Shown piece by piece: positions 1 through 13,144 of a stretch of DNA of 64,000 bases. The DNA lies in NCBI GenBank assembly GCA_016584305.1, contig JACEEZ010000114.1, positions 132,501 through 196,500 on the forward strand, in the 5' to 3' direction. The DNA comes from Chionoecetes opilio (taxonomy: Eukaryota; Arthropoda; Malacostraca; Decapoda; Majidae). Under the pieces are notes generated by a model, which was not told the DNA's origin, made no database searches, and worked only from the letters and a program-made list of their open reading frames with translations. A program made the position numbers and the translations under genes. The stretch's first letter is position 1. Every line of letters begins with the position of its first letter.

Positions 1-1
1 G

Positions 2-364
2 GTAGTTAAAGAAGACATCAGCACCAGTCACCGGCTTGGAACAACGATCGACGTTAACAAGCCAAAGCCAATCATCGTTAGATTCGCAAGACGGGACAAG
101 ATGATTGAGCTGCTTCGGAACAAAAAGAAGTTAAAGCATGGGATATATATAGAAGAAGACCTAACCAGAACAAGAAATAGCATGCTTTACGAAATAAGGA
201 GGGATCCACGTACGAGCAAGACATGGACGACTGGTGGCAAGATTTACGCATTGGTGAAAGAAAATGAAAGCGAAGTTAAAAGAGTCTTCGATACCCCAGA
301 CGACCTGTATAAGCTGGGTTGGAACGAAGAGAGACTCGAAGCTTTCCTGGACAGCAACAAGTAG
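2..364 (+). CDS. LINE-a ORF1 protein, C-terminal 120 residues
   Basis: The reading frame is open from the first bases of the window to a TAG at 362-364, so this is only the end of a longer protein. The visible part contains PIIVRFARRDKM followed by a basic helix (ELLRNKKKLK) and IYIEEDLT. This resembles the nucleic-acid-binding C-terminal half of LINE ORF1 proteins, whose job is to bind the element RNA in the retrotransposition particle. The extension upstream of the first ATG (101) is supported because codons 2-100 are open and in the same frame. ORF2 follows in the same frame directly after the TAG, and no ATG occurs before the endonuclease begins. Confidence 0.65.
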   Translation, partial: VVKEDISTSHRLGTTIDVNKPKPIIVRFARRDKMIELLRNKKKLKHGIYIEEDLTRTRNSMLYEIRRDPRTSKTWTTGGKIYALVKENESEVKRVFDTPDDLYKLGWNEERLEAFLDSNK

Positions 365-3300
365 GAATTCTGCGACCCCGGATGGAACTTGCTACAGTCA
401 CAACGAGACCGCCGTGGGATACACACAGACAGTAACAATGTTCGTACAGAATTCGATAAGGTGATTAAGATTTGTGGGTTAAATGTTTGTGGTCTGAATT
501 CTAAAATCAATAATGGTATCTTTCAGGATTATATTAATGATTTTGATATAGTATGTTTATCAGAAACTAAAGTTAGATGTGATGTTGAACTAAAGGGATT
601 CAAATGCTTTACAATTGATTGCAAGGGAAAAAGGTACCCATACCCTGGTGTGCATGGGGTAAGTGTGTTGGTCTCTAGTGCATATATTAGATTCATTCAA
701 CAATTATCATGTGTTTCAGAAGATTTGTTGTGTGACTCAGTTTTGTGGATTAAATTTTCCAGTAATTTTCTCCTAGGGTCTGTTTACATACCACATGAAG
801 CATCGAAACATTGTTATTCTGAAGTATTTGATGACTTATCTTTAGATATTAGTAAGCTTACAGCCACTTACAAACTCCCAGTAGTACTGATAGGAGACTG
901 CAATAGTAGGACTGGTGCTCGTGAGGATTTTCTACAGGTAGATGTTTATGATGAATTGGGATATGCAGACGTTTGTACTTCAAAGGAAATTTTTGAGAAA
1001 CTAGGAATGTGTAGTGAACGGTTCAGTAGTGACACAACAGTTAATGTGTAGTGAAGGGTTCAGTAGTGACACAACAGTTAATGTGTAGTGAAGGGTTCAG
1101 TAGTGACACAACAGTTAATGTGTAGTGAAGGGTTCAGTAGTGACACAACAGTTAATAATAATGGTAAAAAGTTGATAGAGCTCTGTCAGTGTAACGATTT
1201 AAAGATAGTCAATGGGAGGGTAGGGGAAGATTTGTTCATAGGAACGGCAACGTTCGACGATGCTAGCTTTATTGACTATGTTCTGTGCTCGCCAAGTCTT
1301 TTTTTTGTGTAGATGCTTTTGATCCAATGTTATCAGATAAACATAGGCCCTTATGCCTAGATTTTTGTTTAGGATCTTCTGAGGAAGATTTCATGGCAAG
1401 AGATAGTGAGGCTGTAGAGCTCTCACAGAGTGAAAAGTCAATCAAATGTAAGTGGAATAGAGATCAAGAGACAGAATATTCCAGAGGTTTCGATCTAAAT
1501 AATATTGTAAAAATTAGAAATGAATTAGAAACTACCAATACATCGGATGTCAGTCAGGATCTTATTGACCAATTAGTTAGTGAATTGAATAACATATTTT
1601 TAAAGCCTGCGAAGGACACAAAAATGTATCAGGAGCAAACTATCAAGAAAAATACACGTGTGAAACAAAGTAACAAGGTATGGTTTACCGATGAATGTAA
1701 AAAATCTAAACTTGACTATATGAAATACAGGAGATCCCTAAAGGATAAATCACATGAAGAAAGAAAACAACTGTTGAGGGATAGGGGTAAGAAACATAAG
1801 AATGTCATTAGAAAGTCGAGACGATCATATGAGGATAATTTATTTAACAAATTAAGACAGATGAAAACAGATAATCCACGTGAATATTGGAATACTCTCA
1901 ATCATTGTAACAATGACCAGAAGCTAGGAAATATTTCTTTACAGACATTTACGAATCATTTTAGAGAACTAGGGTCTGGTTATCATGCTGGCGAAACGAT
2001 CGTTAACGAGGAAACCATTTTTGAAAGAAACAATGCACATATAAACAACTTGTTCACATTGGATGAAGTAATAGTGCATTGTAAAACATTACGAAATAAT
2101 AAAGCTCCAGGAATTGATCACATTTTGAATGAATTTATGAAAAGTTGTCCAAATGTAACGTTACAAACTGTGCTACTACTGTTTAATACTGTTCTCATAA
2201 CTGGAATTATTCCAACAGATTGGACGATAGCATTGATAAAACCCATATACAAGGGCAAGGGATCTATTCATGAGGTGGACAATTATCCAGGTATAACATT
2301 GTTAAGTTGTCTTGGTAAATTATTCACTTCTATAATCAATTCACGATTGTATAATTATCTAACTAGCGCAGGATCATTGGGGGACGAACAAGCAGGTTTT
2401 AGACAGGGTTATAGCACGCTGGATCATATTTTCACTCTACATGTTCTGGTAGACTATTATATATCTCAGAAGAAACAACTTTTCTGTGCATTCATTGATT
2501 ATAAAAATGCATTTGACTTCATTGACAGGTCATACCTATGGATGAAAATGCTGAACAGTAATATTAATGGTAGAATACTCAGGGTGATCGTGAATATATA
2601 TTCAAATGCTAAGTCAAGTATTAAAATTGGCAGTAAAGTTTCAAGTGTTTTCCCTTGTAATGTTGGAGTAAGGCAAGGGGAAAATCTGTCGCCATTGTTA
2701 TTTGCAATTTATTTGAATGATTTTAATTCCTACATTTCAACACATTACACTGGTTTATCCTTACTGCACGATACAGCTATAGATGTATTAAATGATGAAG
2801 AAATTGTATTTTATTTACGCTTATTTTGTTTGTTATACGCCGATGACACAATAGTACTTGCAGAAAATAGTCACTCATTACAGTGTGCTTTGGATGCAGT
2901 TTATGATTACTGCAATATGTGGTCACTGCAATTAAATGTAAATAAAACTAAGGTAATTGTATTTTCTAAAGGTAAAGTTAGGAAATACGTACATTTTAAG
3001 TTTGGTGAAAATTATATTGATGTTGTTGACGACTACGTGTATCTAGGAGTAAAGTTCAACTTCAATGGACTGTTTCATAAAGCCAAAGCTAAGCAAGTCA
3101 TAAATGCAAAGAGGGCTACATAGTGGTTATTAGGAAAAATTAATACACTTAATCTACATTTGGATCTATGCCTTGATCTGTCTGACAAACTTAAAATGCT
3201 GTAGGGTTGTGAAGTATGGGGCTATGGTAATATTCAACAGCTAAACACCGCACGTAATAAGTTTTACAAAAGACTACTTAAGCTTAGTAAGTCCACATCA

Positions 3301-4011
3301 ACCTGTATGATTATTGGTGAACTGGGATGTAAGAGCTTAGAGGAGGTTATAGGTAACAGAAGGGTTAACTTTTGGCATGGTATTGCCAATGGTCAAGGTA
3401 AAATTTCAAATGCATTATATTTTTTCATAAAAAGATTATACGAAATGCAACACTATAAATCACCCTGGCTAACTAAGGTAATAGATGTCCTAAATAGCCA
3501 CGGCATGTCAAACATATTTAGTCAGGCTGCATCTATTAAAGAGCTGTGGCTTAAGGAAGCGTTTAAGTTGTGGTCGAGTGATATGTATAAACAAAAATGG
3601 TGTGAAGAAGTGGAGAACAATCTGGCGTGTGTTAACTACAGACTAATGACTACGTGTACAGAACTCAAGAACTACTTATTGAAATTGCCTAAACAGTATG
3701 CTATTAATATATGTAAATTTAAATGTGGAAACAGCAAATTACCAATTGTAGTTGGAAGGTACAATAATGTTAGTATAGATGAAAGGTTATGTGTTATATG
3801 TACTGCAAATGAGATTGGTGATGAATTTCATTATTTATTTAGGTGTAAGCACTTTGAGGAGAAGAGGAGATTATACCTCAAGAAATATTATCATGATAAC
3901 CCAAATGTTCTGAAAATGCAACAGTTGTTTGACACTACAAATACGCGTACTATGTACAATTTAGCAAAGTTTGTTTGTTGTATTTTGAAGTGTTTTGAAA
4001 ATATAACGTAG
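365..4011 (+). pseudogene. LINE-a ORF2: endonuclease plus reverse transcriptase, broken
   Basis: The order is an apurinic/apyrimidinic-type endonuclease (about 460-1380), then reverse transcriptase (about 2080-3120), then a C-terminal region to 4011. The endonuclease shows GLNVCGLNSKI at its start, a GDCNSRTG motif and SDKHRP at its end. The RT shows NNKAPGIDH, GFRQGYSTLDH, FIDYKNAFDFIDR, GVRQGENLSP and the catalytic LLYADDT. The end carries CVIC-x8-HYLFRC, a zinc-knuckle pattern of LINE ORF2 tails. Breaks: a TAG at 1049 and another stop in the added copies of the 37-bp array, a one-base shift at the T-run near 1299-1306, and in-frame TAGs at 3121 and 3202. The frame after 1285 is otherwise shared to the end. 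The intact protein would make cDNA at nicked chromosomal DNA; this copy cannot without suppression or correction. Confidence 0.88.
1007..1154 (+). repeat. Four tandem copies of a 37-bp unit inside the endonuclease
   Basis: The unit begins ATGTGTAGTGAAGGGTTC and runs 37 bases; copies start at 1007, 1044, 1081 and 1118. The first differs from the rest by one base (ACGG versus AGGG). Three extra copies add 111 bases, so the endonuclease frame is restored after the array, but 37 is not a multiple of three and the added copies introduce stops. Confidence 0.92.
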
Positions 4012-4139
4012 TAGGAATAGATATATGATTTATGTTTGAGTTTAGGTTTAAGTGGTGTCTATTTTTGTTTAGTGATTACTCTGTATGCCCCGTCTCGGGG
4101 TCGCTGGCGTATAATAAATCTTTCAAACCTTTCAAACAG

Positions 4140-4267
4140 TGCTGAGTTATAAGGGTTTTACTTTTTTTTTTTTTTTTTTTATGGGGGTGGGCCTCCAGCA
4201 GGGAGGACCACGGGCTAGCTTGAGCCCGTCAGAGAGATCCTGTGAAAAAAGAGAGGAGAGTGTTTGT
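4140..4267. other. Short spacer with a T-run
   Basis: The stretch between LINE-a and transposon B1 holds an 18-base T-run near 4163-4180 and a GC-rich segment (GGGCCTCCAGCAGGGAGGAC). I see no gene or recognisable element end. Confidence 0.5.
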
Positions 4268-5508
4268 TAGGGTGCCAATAAAAATCAAAAGTTTGAATTT
4301 TTCTTCCTACTTTGGTGTAATGGTGCATCTATGCAAGAAACCATCGTATGCAAAGTTTGACCTCAATCGGTTGATATTTAGGGGTGGCGGATTACAACTT
4401 TGTTATTTACCCTTATGCACTGGCCTATTAAGGAGGGGATGTCATCTCTTGAAAGCGGACAAGCCGGACATCCCTTCCCCAGCAGGGCTGCTGGTCCCCC
4501 TCTTGGTGAGTATTAGCCCCTCGGTGGGGGGGTATCATGGGGAGCCACCCCACTCATTGTGGCCGGCTTGGCTGGGGAAGGGAAGCCTTCGAGGTCCCGG
4601 GCTGTTGATGGCGATGGGCCTCCACAACTTGGAGGAGGAACTGGCGCTGTTCCTCGTCTTTGGTCAGCCGGAGGTTGAAGGACTGGATGAGCGCCACTCC
4701 TCGCTCGGCTGTGTCGTTGACGACGCGAAGTCCCTCGATTCGGCGGCAGGCCTCGACGTATGATTCCTCTTCCTGCCACTTCCGAGGGTTGGCGGACAGG
4801 AAGTCTGTCTTGATATCAAGAGCTTCGAAGAGGCGGAGGGAATTTTTCGTGGCGAAGGAGAGCAGTGTTGCCGCAGGAACTTGTGATTATGGGAGGTTTA
4901 TTCGCTTGGCGGGTTCCTCGGCTCCTTCATCGTAGAGAATGGCCTGTACAATTGCTTGTTTGTCGGAGACAGGGAGACGTGAGTCGAACAGTGACAGGCC
5001 AATGAGATCTTCGCTCAAGTACCAGAAATGGCGGCTCAGAGTGGTGAAGCAGGCCTTCCGAATACTTTCGTCGTGGTACTGAAGGATGTCCTTAGCGAAT
5101 CCAAGATCGTTGGCAGGAGCGTAGAATGGAACCGTCGATTCGAACCATCGCAGGACGTAGATCTCGGTTGCGAACGATGAGAACCGCTGGAGGGCTGACA
5201 TTTCTCGAGGTGTGACGACTCCAGTCAGCTGCTCCCGAAACAAGATCATCTTCAGAGCGTAAATGATACGCGCCATCCAACACGCTCGATGAAGCGCTCC
5301 GGGGCTACGGATCGAGGTCTTTGGAAGAGCGCCGCCAAGGAAAAGGATGCTCAGCTCAGCGAGTTCCTTATAGTCGTCACGGGGCTGCTTTGTCTGAAGC
5401 AGACGTTTCAAACCTTGAATGAGATCGTCCCTCTTGGAGACCAAGTCTCCGGCAGATCTTCGTTGGTGGGAGGGTTTATTGCCGACTGGTTGATGTAAGA
5501 CCAGTAGT
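4268..5508 (-). mobile_element. DNA transposon B1 (TAGGGTGCC family B), 5' half missing
   Basis: The plus-strand left edge TAGGGTGCCAATAAAAATC is the 3' end of the B family; the same sequence in reverse closes B2 (12012) and B3 (16716). The body matches B2 and B3 almost base for base in reverse orientation. The copy stops abruptly near 5508, at the codons for SYINQSAINP, so everything upstream (N-terminal domain, first catalytic region, 5' terminus) is missing. The flank beyond is a dispersed repeat, so a later insertion or recombination probably removed that half. Confidence 0.85.
4554..5508 (-). pseudogene. Family B transposase, C-terminal half (B1)
   Basis: The product covers the part after the CRHH region: VSKRDDLIQGLKRLLQ, SPGALHRACWMARIIYALK, YLSEDLIGLSLFDS and VVNDTAERGVALIQ. 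These are the same blocks as in B2, B3 and, more distantly, in families A and C. One in-frame TAA near 4885 (serine codon in B2) splits it. The frame otherwise stays open to a TGA at 4554-4556, the same stop used by B2 and B3. Role by homology within the window: part of a DDE-type DNA transposase. I cannot name the superfamily. Confidence 0.75.
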
Positions 5509-5524
5509 CTTGAAATTACCGTAA

Positions 5525-5655
5525 GCTATTAAATCTTTCTCTGCAATGTCGAGTGGCCTAAGAACACCCACATGCTGCCCATTAACTCTATCTACCATTG
5601 CGAGTGCATCGGAGGATACAGGGGGGCGACATGAACTTCTAATCACTAGCGTCAC
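5525..5655 (-). repeat. Dispersed repeat S, partial copy
   Basis: The reverse complement matches 18650-18800 and 31300-31440, sharing TTCTTAGGCCACTC, GTAGAGTTAATGGGCAG and TGTCCTCCGATGCACTC. It may be a SINE or a LINE tail; the family has GTGGTGGCGCAG and, in the 31-kb copy, GGATCGAACTC, loosely like pol III A and B boxes. Confidence 0.7.
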
Positions 5656-6890
5656 TATAAAAATATTTGAAATATTTGGAAGAGACAACATACTCGCAGG
5701 TGGCCAGTTTGGATTTAGAGGAGGAATGTCATGTACAACGAACTTATTAAGCTTTTACTCGAGAGTGATCGATGTGACACAGGAAAGAGAGGGGTGGGTC
5801 GATTGCATATACCTGGACCTAAAGAAGGCATTTGACAAGGTACCTCACAAGAGACTGCTCTGGAAGCTAGAACATGTAGGAGGATTGAAGGGTGGTTTGC
5901 TGAAGTGGATGGAAGACTTTTTGAGCAACAGAGAGATGAGAACAGTAATAAAAGATCAGAAGTCAGAATGATGCAGTGATAAGTGGAGTTCCTCAAGGAT
6001 CAGTATTGGCCCCAGTGATGTTCTTGGTCTATGTAAATGATATGACAAAGGGAGTGAACAGTTATATGAGCTTATTCGCTGATGATGCTAAATTACTAAG
6101 AAAAGTAGAAAGTAAAGAGGACTGTGAGGATTTACAAAAGGATCTAGATAAGATTTTCAGATGGAGTCAATTATGGGAAATGGAGTTTAATGCTAAAAAG
6201 TGTAAAGTGATGGAAATGGGCAGTAGCAAAAAGAGACAGAGAGGAAAGTATTCGATGCGAAATGAATGGATAATCAAAACAAAGGCCGAAAAAGATCTGG
6301 GAGTATGGATTACGGATAATTTGTCACCTGAGAAGCATATAAACAAGATCACAGGAGATACATATCAGTTGCTGAGGAATATAAGAATGGCATTCAAATA
6401 TCTGGATGAAGAGATGATTAAGAAATTGATAACATTGATTCGACCAAGGTTGGAATATGCGGCAGTGATTTGGTCACCACATAAAAAGAAGGATATAAGG
6501 AAAATTGAGAGACTACAAAGACCAGCCACAAAAATGGCTCCAAGCCTGAGATATTTACCATATGAGGAAAGACTTTCAAGACTGAAACTCCCAACTCGTG
6601 AGAAAAGAAGAGAAAGGGGAGATTTTATAGCAGTGTATAGAGTATCAACGGGTCTGGAAAAAATTGATAGAGAGGATCTGTTTGTGTGGGACGATAGAAG
6701 TACAAGAGGTCATGAGAAGAAATTGAAAAGGACAACATGCAAGAGGGACATACAAAAATACAGCTTCCCGTATAGAAGCATAGAAGCCTGGGACAACCTT
6801 GATGCAAAAGTGATTAATGCAAGAAGTATTCAGGACTTCAAAGGCAAACTGGATAATAGTAGATTTGGAGACGGGACAGTACGAGCATAG
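5656..6890 (+). pseudogene. LINE-d reverse transcriptase, partial, one frameshift
   Basis: The frame opens with GGQFGFRGGMSCTTNLLSFY, continues through IYLDLKKAFDKVPHKRL (the first RT aspartate block), then shifts frame near 5965-5976. It carries on with SGVPQGSVLAPVMFLVYVND and the catalytic LFADDAKLL, then a thumb-like region and the conserved tail IRPRLEYAAVIWSPHKKKDI. The tail ends in a Trp-rich block (SIEAWDNLDAKVI) before the stop at 6888-6890. These blocks are those of CR1/jockey-group LINEs common in arthropods. The N-terminal endonuclease and early RT motifs are missing. Confidence 0.85.
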
Positions 6891-6958
6891 CTCTTTTCCT
6901 GTACTAGGTAAATACACGCACACCAAAGAAAGAAAGAAAACAAAACAAAACGAACGAA
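5656..6958 (+). mobile_element. CR1/jockey-type LINE fragment (LINE-d), 5' truncated
   Basis: Only the second half of an RT and the C-terminal region remain, typical of 5'-truncated LINE insertions. The 3' side continues past the stop at 6890 into an A-rich stretch with GAAAGAAAG and ACAAAACAAAAC near 6925-6950. It abuts sequence of the F-type element (6959-7045), so it may have inserted there. Confidence 0.75.
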
Positions 6959-8459
<1,501 letters not shown>

Positions 8460-8477
8460 TATGTATATAGTGTATTA

Positions 8478-8486
8478 TTATATATA

Positions 8487-8544
<58 letters not shown>

Positions 8545-8547
8545 TAT
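8478..8547. repeat. (TA)n microsatellite
   Basis: A TA tract leading directly into TAGGGTGCC, the 5' terminus of a B element. Confidence 0.9.
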
Positions 8548-8618
8548 TAGGGTGCCATAGCGCAAGGGTAATTTTTCAAGTCAATATTTCACGCTTTTGT
8601 GGTATTCTGCCTTGTACT
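8548..8618 (+). mobile_element. First 70 bases of a B element, cut at the N
   Basis: TAGGGTGCCATAGCGCAAGGG and the following GTGGTATTCTGCCTTGTACT match the B3 5' end at 13965-14042. The copy is cut by the N at 8619 and is probably the same locus as the B2 start at 9378. Confidence 0.8.
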
Positions 8619-9377
8619 NCCCCTTTTCCCCAAATATTGGTGTTTTTCTTCAGCGTCTGGCTAGTGAAAGGGTAAAACTATGATCACAACAAAAAGAAAA
8701 ATAAAAAAGAAAACTAAAGAAAGGGCTACGAATAAAAAAGGGGGAAAAATAGGGTCGAGTTTTGAGTTGACAGACCTACACGATCCAAAAGCAGAAAAGG
8801 TCACAAGAAGAACAAAAAAAAACCCAACCAGGCCGGGGCTGTCAAAGGTATAGCTTATTATCAGGGAGTTGCTCTTTATTATAATCTATTGGTTGTGATG
8901 CTGTTTAAAAATTTCACTATTTAGGTCAGTGAGCACCGGTCCCCTTTAAATAAGGGTGATTTAAGGTGTTGAGGTTAGGGGGGAAAACGTCTTGCAGCGA
9001 CCCCCCATAACACAAAAAATAACTATTTTAAAAAACAATACAACCTTTACCACTAAATCCTAACAACACAGGCCCCTTCCTTATATATCTTAAATCTGAT
9101 ACATAAAAAACCCCTTTAAAAAACCCAAAACTTTCCAAATAAAAGAAAAATAAAAAATTTATGTTGTTTTGACAATTTTCGAGCGGCAAAAAAATGGTCT
9201 GACATCCATTTTTTGTCCCCAAATTTGTCACGCAAATGGAATCTGTTAAATCCAAAAGTCCGTTAAACCGGGTCCGTTTAATCGAGGGTCGAATGTATGT
9301 ATATAGTGTATTTATAATATAAATTATATATATAAAATATATATATATAATAATATATATATTTATATATAAAATAT
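8619..9377. other. N base, then a poor copy of the preceding 0.75 kb
   Basis: An N stands at 8619. The sequence from about 8635 to 9377 repeats 7795-8547 in the same order and orientation (right part of element L, the TA-rich tract, then the B 5' end), with many small indels and base runs. This looks like two overlapping contig ends placed side by side and not merged, the second being low quality. I would not read it as a biological duplication. Confidence 0.75.
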
Positions 9378-12009
9378 TAGGGGCCAATAGCGCAAGGGGA
9401 ATTTTTTTCAAAGTAAAATATTTTTTCACGTTTTTTTGTGGTATTCGCCTGTCTTAAAATTGTCCGTTGCAAAAGTTTCAGGCAAAATGGGTTGATTTTA
9501 GAGGTGGCGGATCGATTTTAAAACATTTTCCTCTTTTCGCCCTAGGTCATGCCCACGAGAAAGCAAACTAATTTGGGGTTTTTGGGCCATGTTTTCACTA
9601 CACAGGAAAAAACTTCCCAGCCGTGGAGACTTTTACGACGTTTTTTCTCCAACACAAGGAAAGAAGAAGACTGGCAGCAGAGTGCAGCTGAGGCTGCAAA
9701 GGAGGTCCGCGACTTCGGGGACACGAGCTAGGATCCCCCCCCCATGCAGAAACTACCGTGAGGAGGAAGATTACTGGATTTTTCGACGAGTGGAAACCTG
9801 ACAAAAGCAAGAATAACTCGGGTCACCCTGCCGAAAAACAGAAGACCTTCCAAGAAAGTCCCCAACCTTTTGGGACACCCCCCACCCGGGCGCCCCACTT
9901 GATGACCATTTCCTGAAGACAAGGAAATTCTTTTTGCCCCAGGAGAAGGGAGGGGGGGTTTTCGGGCGGTCTGGACAAGAAGCTGAAAGAATCGGTTTGC
10001 CGACGTGAAAGCTCTCTTCAAAAGCCGTAAAGAGCCAAAAGGAGAAAGAAGGTGGAGCTGGAGCGTCATCGTCAGTCATCAAGCCCCACCAAACGCTGCC
10101 CAACACATCGACTTCTTCTTCCGCGGGGGGGTCGTTCCCCAAAAAAGCGATTAAAAGGACAGGGGGGCCCACAAAAGTCCGCCCTACCCCCTGTTGTGGG
10201 ACCCCTTGACAGAACTGGGGTCAGTAGCCGCCAACCCCCTTCGAATTGTGGCACTACGGCAAGTATTGGGCCACGATCCACAAGGAGTTTTTGGCTGAAT
10301 CCGAGTCCATTCGACAGGAAAGAGCGAAGACAGGTCCATTTTGGCGAAGGACTCAAAGAGAATTTCAGTCCTCTTACCCCCCTTTTCCGTTCATTGGGAC
10401 GGGAAATCCTCCTCGGACGATGGCACTCGCGCCCAAAGACTCGCCATCCCGTCACAGGAGGAGTGGAGAAGCTCCTAGGGTCCCCAAACTGCACTCCGGA
10501 AAATGGTGAGCCGCCGCTACCCGCTGTGTTCGAGGCTTAGAAGACTGGGGGGGGCCAGGAACGGTCGTGGGGGGATTCTTCGACACAACCATGCCAACAC
10601 TGGGGCCTCAATGGGGCATTTCACCATCTTTTCAACAGAAGATCGGCCCCCACCCCCCCGTTTTTCCTGCTTGCCGTCATCACGTCCACGAAATTGTCCC
10701 CTTTAAAGGCCTTTTCTACGGGGTTTTGGGTATCTTCTGGTCCGAGATCACCATCTTCTCTCGCTCAAAGGGCTACTGGTCTTACATCAACCAGTCGGCA
10801 ATAAACCTCCCCAACAAGATCTGCCGGAAAATCTGGTCTCCAAGAGGGACGATCTCATTCAAGGTTTGAAACGTCTGCTTCAGACAAAGCAGCCCCGTGA
10901 CGACTATAAGGAACTCGCTGAACCGAGCATCCTTTTCCTCGGCGGCGCTCTTCCGAAGACCTCGATCCGTAGCCCCGGAGCGCTTCTTCGAGCGCGTTGG
11001 ATGGCGCGTATCATTTACGCTCTGAAGATGATCTTGTTTCGGGAGCAGCTGACTGGAGTCGTCACACCTCGAGAAATGTCAGCCCTCCAGCAGTTCTCAT
11101 CGTTCGCAACTGAGATCTACGTCCTGCGATGGTTCGAATCGACGGTTCCATCCTACGCTCCCGCCAACGATCTTGGATTCGCTAAGGACATCCTTCAGTA
11201 CCACGACGAAAGTATTCGGAAGGCCTGCTTCACCACTCTGAGCCGCCATTTTTGGTACTTGAGCGAAGATCTCATTGGCCTGTCACTGTTCGACTCACGT
11301 CTCCCTGTCTCCGACAAACAAGCAATTGTACAGGCCATTCTCTACGATGAAGGAGCCGAGGAACCCGCCAAGCGAATAAACCTCCCATCATCACAAGTTC
11401 CTGCGGCAACACTGCCCTCCTTCGCCACGAAAAATTCCCTCCGCCTCTTCGAAGCTCTTGATATCAGGACCGACTTCCTGTCCGCCAACCCTCTGAAGTG
11501 GCAGGAAGAGGAATCGTACGTCGAGGCCTGCCGCCGAATCGAGGGACTTCGCGTCGTCAACGACACAGCCGAGCGAGGAGTGGCGCTCATCCAGTCCTTC
11601 AACCTCCGGCTGACCAAAGACGTGGAACAGCGCCAGTTCCTCCTCCAAGTTGTGGAGGCCCATCGCCATCAACAGCCCGGGACCTCGAAGGCTTCCCTTC
11701 CCCGGCCAAGCCGGCCACAATGAGTGGGGTGGCTCCCCATGATACCCCCCCCCACCGAGGGGCTAATACCCACCAAGAGGGGGACCAGCAGCCCTGCTGG
11801 GGAAGGGATGTCCGGCTTGTCCGCTTTCAAGAGATGACATCCCCTCCTTAATAGGCCAGTGCATAAGGGTAAATAACAAAGTTGTAATCCGCCACCCCTA
11901 AATATCAACTGATTGAGGTCAAACTTTGCATACGATGGTTTCTTGCATAGATGCACCATTACACCAAAGTAGGAAGAAAAATTCAAACTTTTGATTTTTT
12001 ATTGGCACC

Positions 12010-12012
<3 letters not shown>
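9378..12012 (+). mobile_element. DNA transposon B2 (TAGGGTGCC family B)
   Basis: It starts TAGGGGCCAATAGCGCA (a degraded TAGGGTGCCAATAGCGC) and ends GGCACCCTA at 12012. Both ends lie in TA-rich sequence. The inverted similarity is longer than the outer nine bases: ATCGGTTGATATTTAGAGGTGGCGGAT near the 5' end of the family is matched in reverse near 11885-11915. The first 1.5 kb is poor quality, with many extra G, C and A runs compared with B3; from about 10860 onward the sequence is clean. Confidence 0.9.
9549..11723 (+). pseudogene. Family B transposase (B2); clean C-terminal half
   Basis: The start is the ATG at 9549 (MPTRKQTNLG), homologous to the B3 start. From 9549 to about 10865 the frame jumps repeatedly in low-quality sequence, though LPSRGDF, a Ser-rich linker and the VPKLHSGKW block can still be placed. 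From 10866 to the TGA at 11721-11723 the frame is open for 285 codons. This part includes QPRDDYKELAE, GALLRARWMARIIYALK, SRHFWYLSEDLIGLSLFDS and VVNDTAERGVALIQ. Inferred role: DDE-type DNA transposase with the putative last acidic residue in AERG. It is the best C-terminal sequence of family B here. Confidence 0.78.
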
Positions 12013-12066
<54 letters not shown>

Positions 12067-12098
12067 TATATATTATATATATATATATTATATATATA
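12013..12098. repeat. (TA)n microsatellite
   Basis: A TA tract shared as flank by B2 on the left and element M on the right. Confidence 0.95.
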
Positions 12099-12680
12099 CC
12101 GTATTTGCCGGCGCATAAGACGCACCTCCGCATAAGACGCACCCCTATTTTACACGGAGGTTTTGAGAGAAAAAAATATATAAGTGTTTTTGAGGGAAAA
12201 TATATCGTAAATTTATCAAGTTATTAAAAAAAAAAAATTTTGTAGGGGGAAAAAAATTATTATGAGCATGTACCTAAATACAATATTCACAGTGCAGTGA
12301 ATGTGATTGAAAAATTATATTAGTTAAAATGTAAAGGGAATGACACTGTTAGGGTAACCAAAATCGGTCATAATATATTGCAGGATGCCCCCACGAATTG
12401 ATATCCTAATATTTTGCTACCTATGACATATAGCTTAGATTTAATGTTGTAGGTATGCCTTTGTTGCTTTTCTGCTATGTGTTTAGGCTTTGTGGAAAAT
12501 TTGCAGTATGGATATTGGTATTATTTTAGTAGTGGGCTTTCAAAAGTCCTAGGACTCTTACCTACACCATCGTGTAGCTTTCTTCATTCTGAGTATTTTG
12601 AGCCCCCTTTCCCATGGCGCAATTGAATAATAATGGCATTACACATAGTACCAAAAATCTACCGTTATTTTAGCCAGAAA

Positions 12681-12716
12681 GTTAAGTTAGGTTAAATCAG
12701 ATTAGGTTAGGTTAGA
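12681..12716 (+). repeat. Short degenerate TTAGG run
   Basis: GTTAAGTTAGGTTAAATC followed by AGATTAGGTTAGGTTAG gives about four TTAGG-like units. TTAGG is the usual arthropod telomere repeat; this is a short interstitial trace. Confidence 0.5.
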
Positions 12717-13144
12717 GGTGGGGTTTGGTTTAGTAACAGATGATATAGAGAAAAAACCAAAATTACCAATAATATGGCAGTGTGAAGCATAGCAATGTTT
12801 GCGGGGCGGACCTGGAGGGGCAAGTTGTCCCCCACCCCCACCCCCACATCTAAACAAACATTGATTTCCGACAAAAACGAGAGCCAGATTAATTCAAAAC
12901 ACATCAAAACTATTCAGGAGGACTAAGTTTCGGCCTCGAAATTGGTGTTTGTCCAATAACAAAAAAATTATGAAGAAATTTAGGTAACACTGTAAGGTAA
13001 CCACTAACCATCTCTACCTTGTTGTTATTGTTGTAATTGTTGAAGGGCACCGTTGTCGGGATCGACGATATTTGCACTGGTTTACACCTATGAATCTATC
13101 ACAGTCACGAGAGTTGATTAGTCTTCTTCAGGCAGGTACAGGTG

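Larger units (their letters stand above)
1..4139 (+). mobile_element. Non-LTR retrotransposon (LINE-a), 5' end outside the window
   Basis: The element holds the end of an ORF1, then ORF2 with endonuclease, reverse transcriptase and a C-terminal cysteine/histidine knuckle, then a short 3' tail. The tail has a GC-rich stem-like stretch near 4085-4110 (CCCCGTCTCGGGG) and ends in two copies of a CTTTCAAAC-type motif near 4120-4138. The layout fits the CR1/L2/jockey-type two-ORF LINEs, but I cannot fix the clade by eye. The copy is decayed: stop codons, one frameshift and an internal 37-bp tandem array break ORF2. The left limit is the window edge, so the true 5' end and any target-site duplication cannot be seen. 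Confidence 0.85.

Noticed and set aside
11498..11851. Plus-strand Arg/Pro-rich frame overlapping transposase B2
   Set aside because: It is a shadow frame of the transposase C-terminus and repeats identically at B1 and B3.
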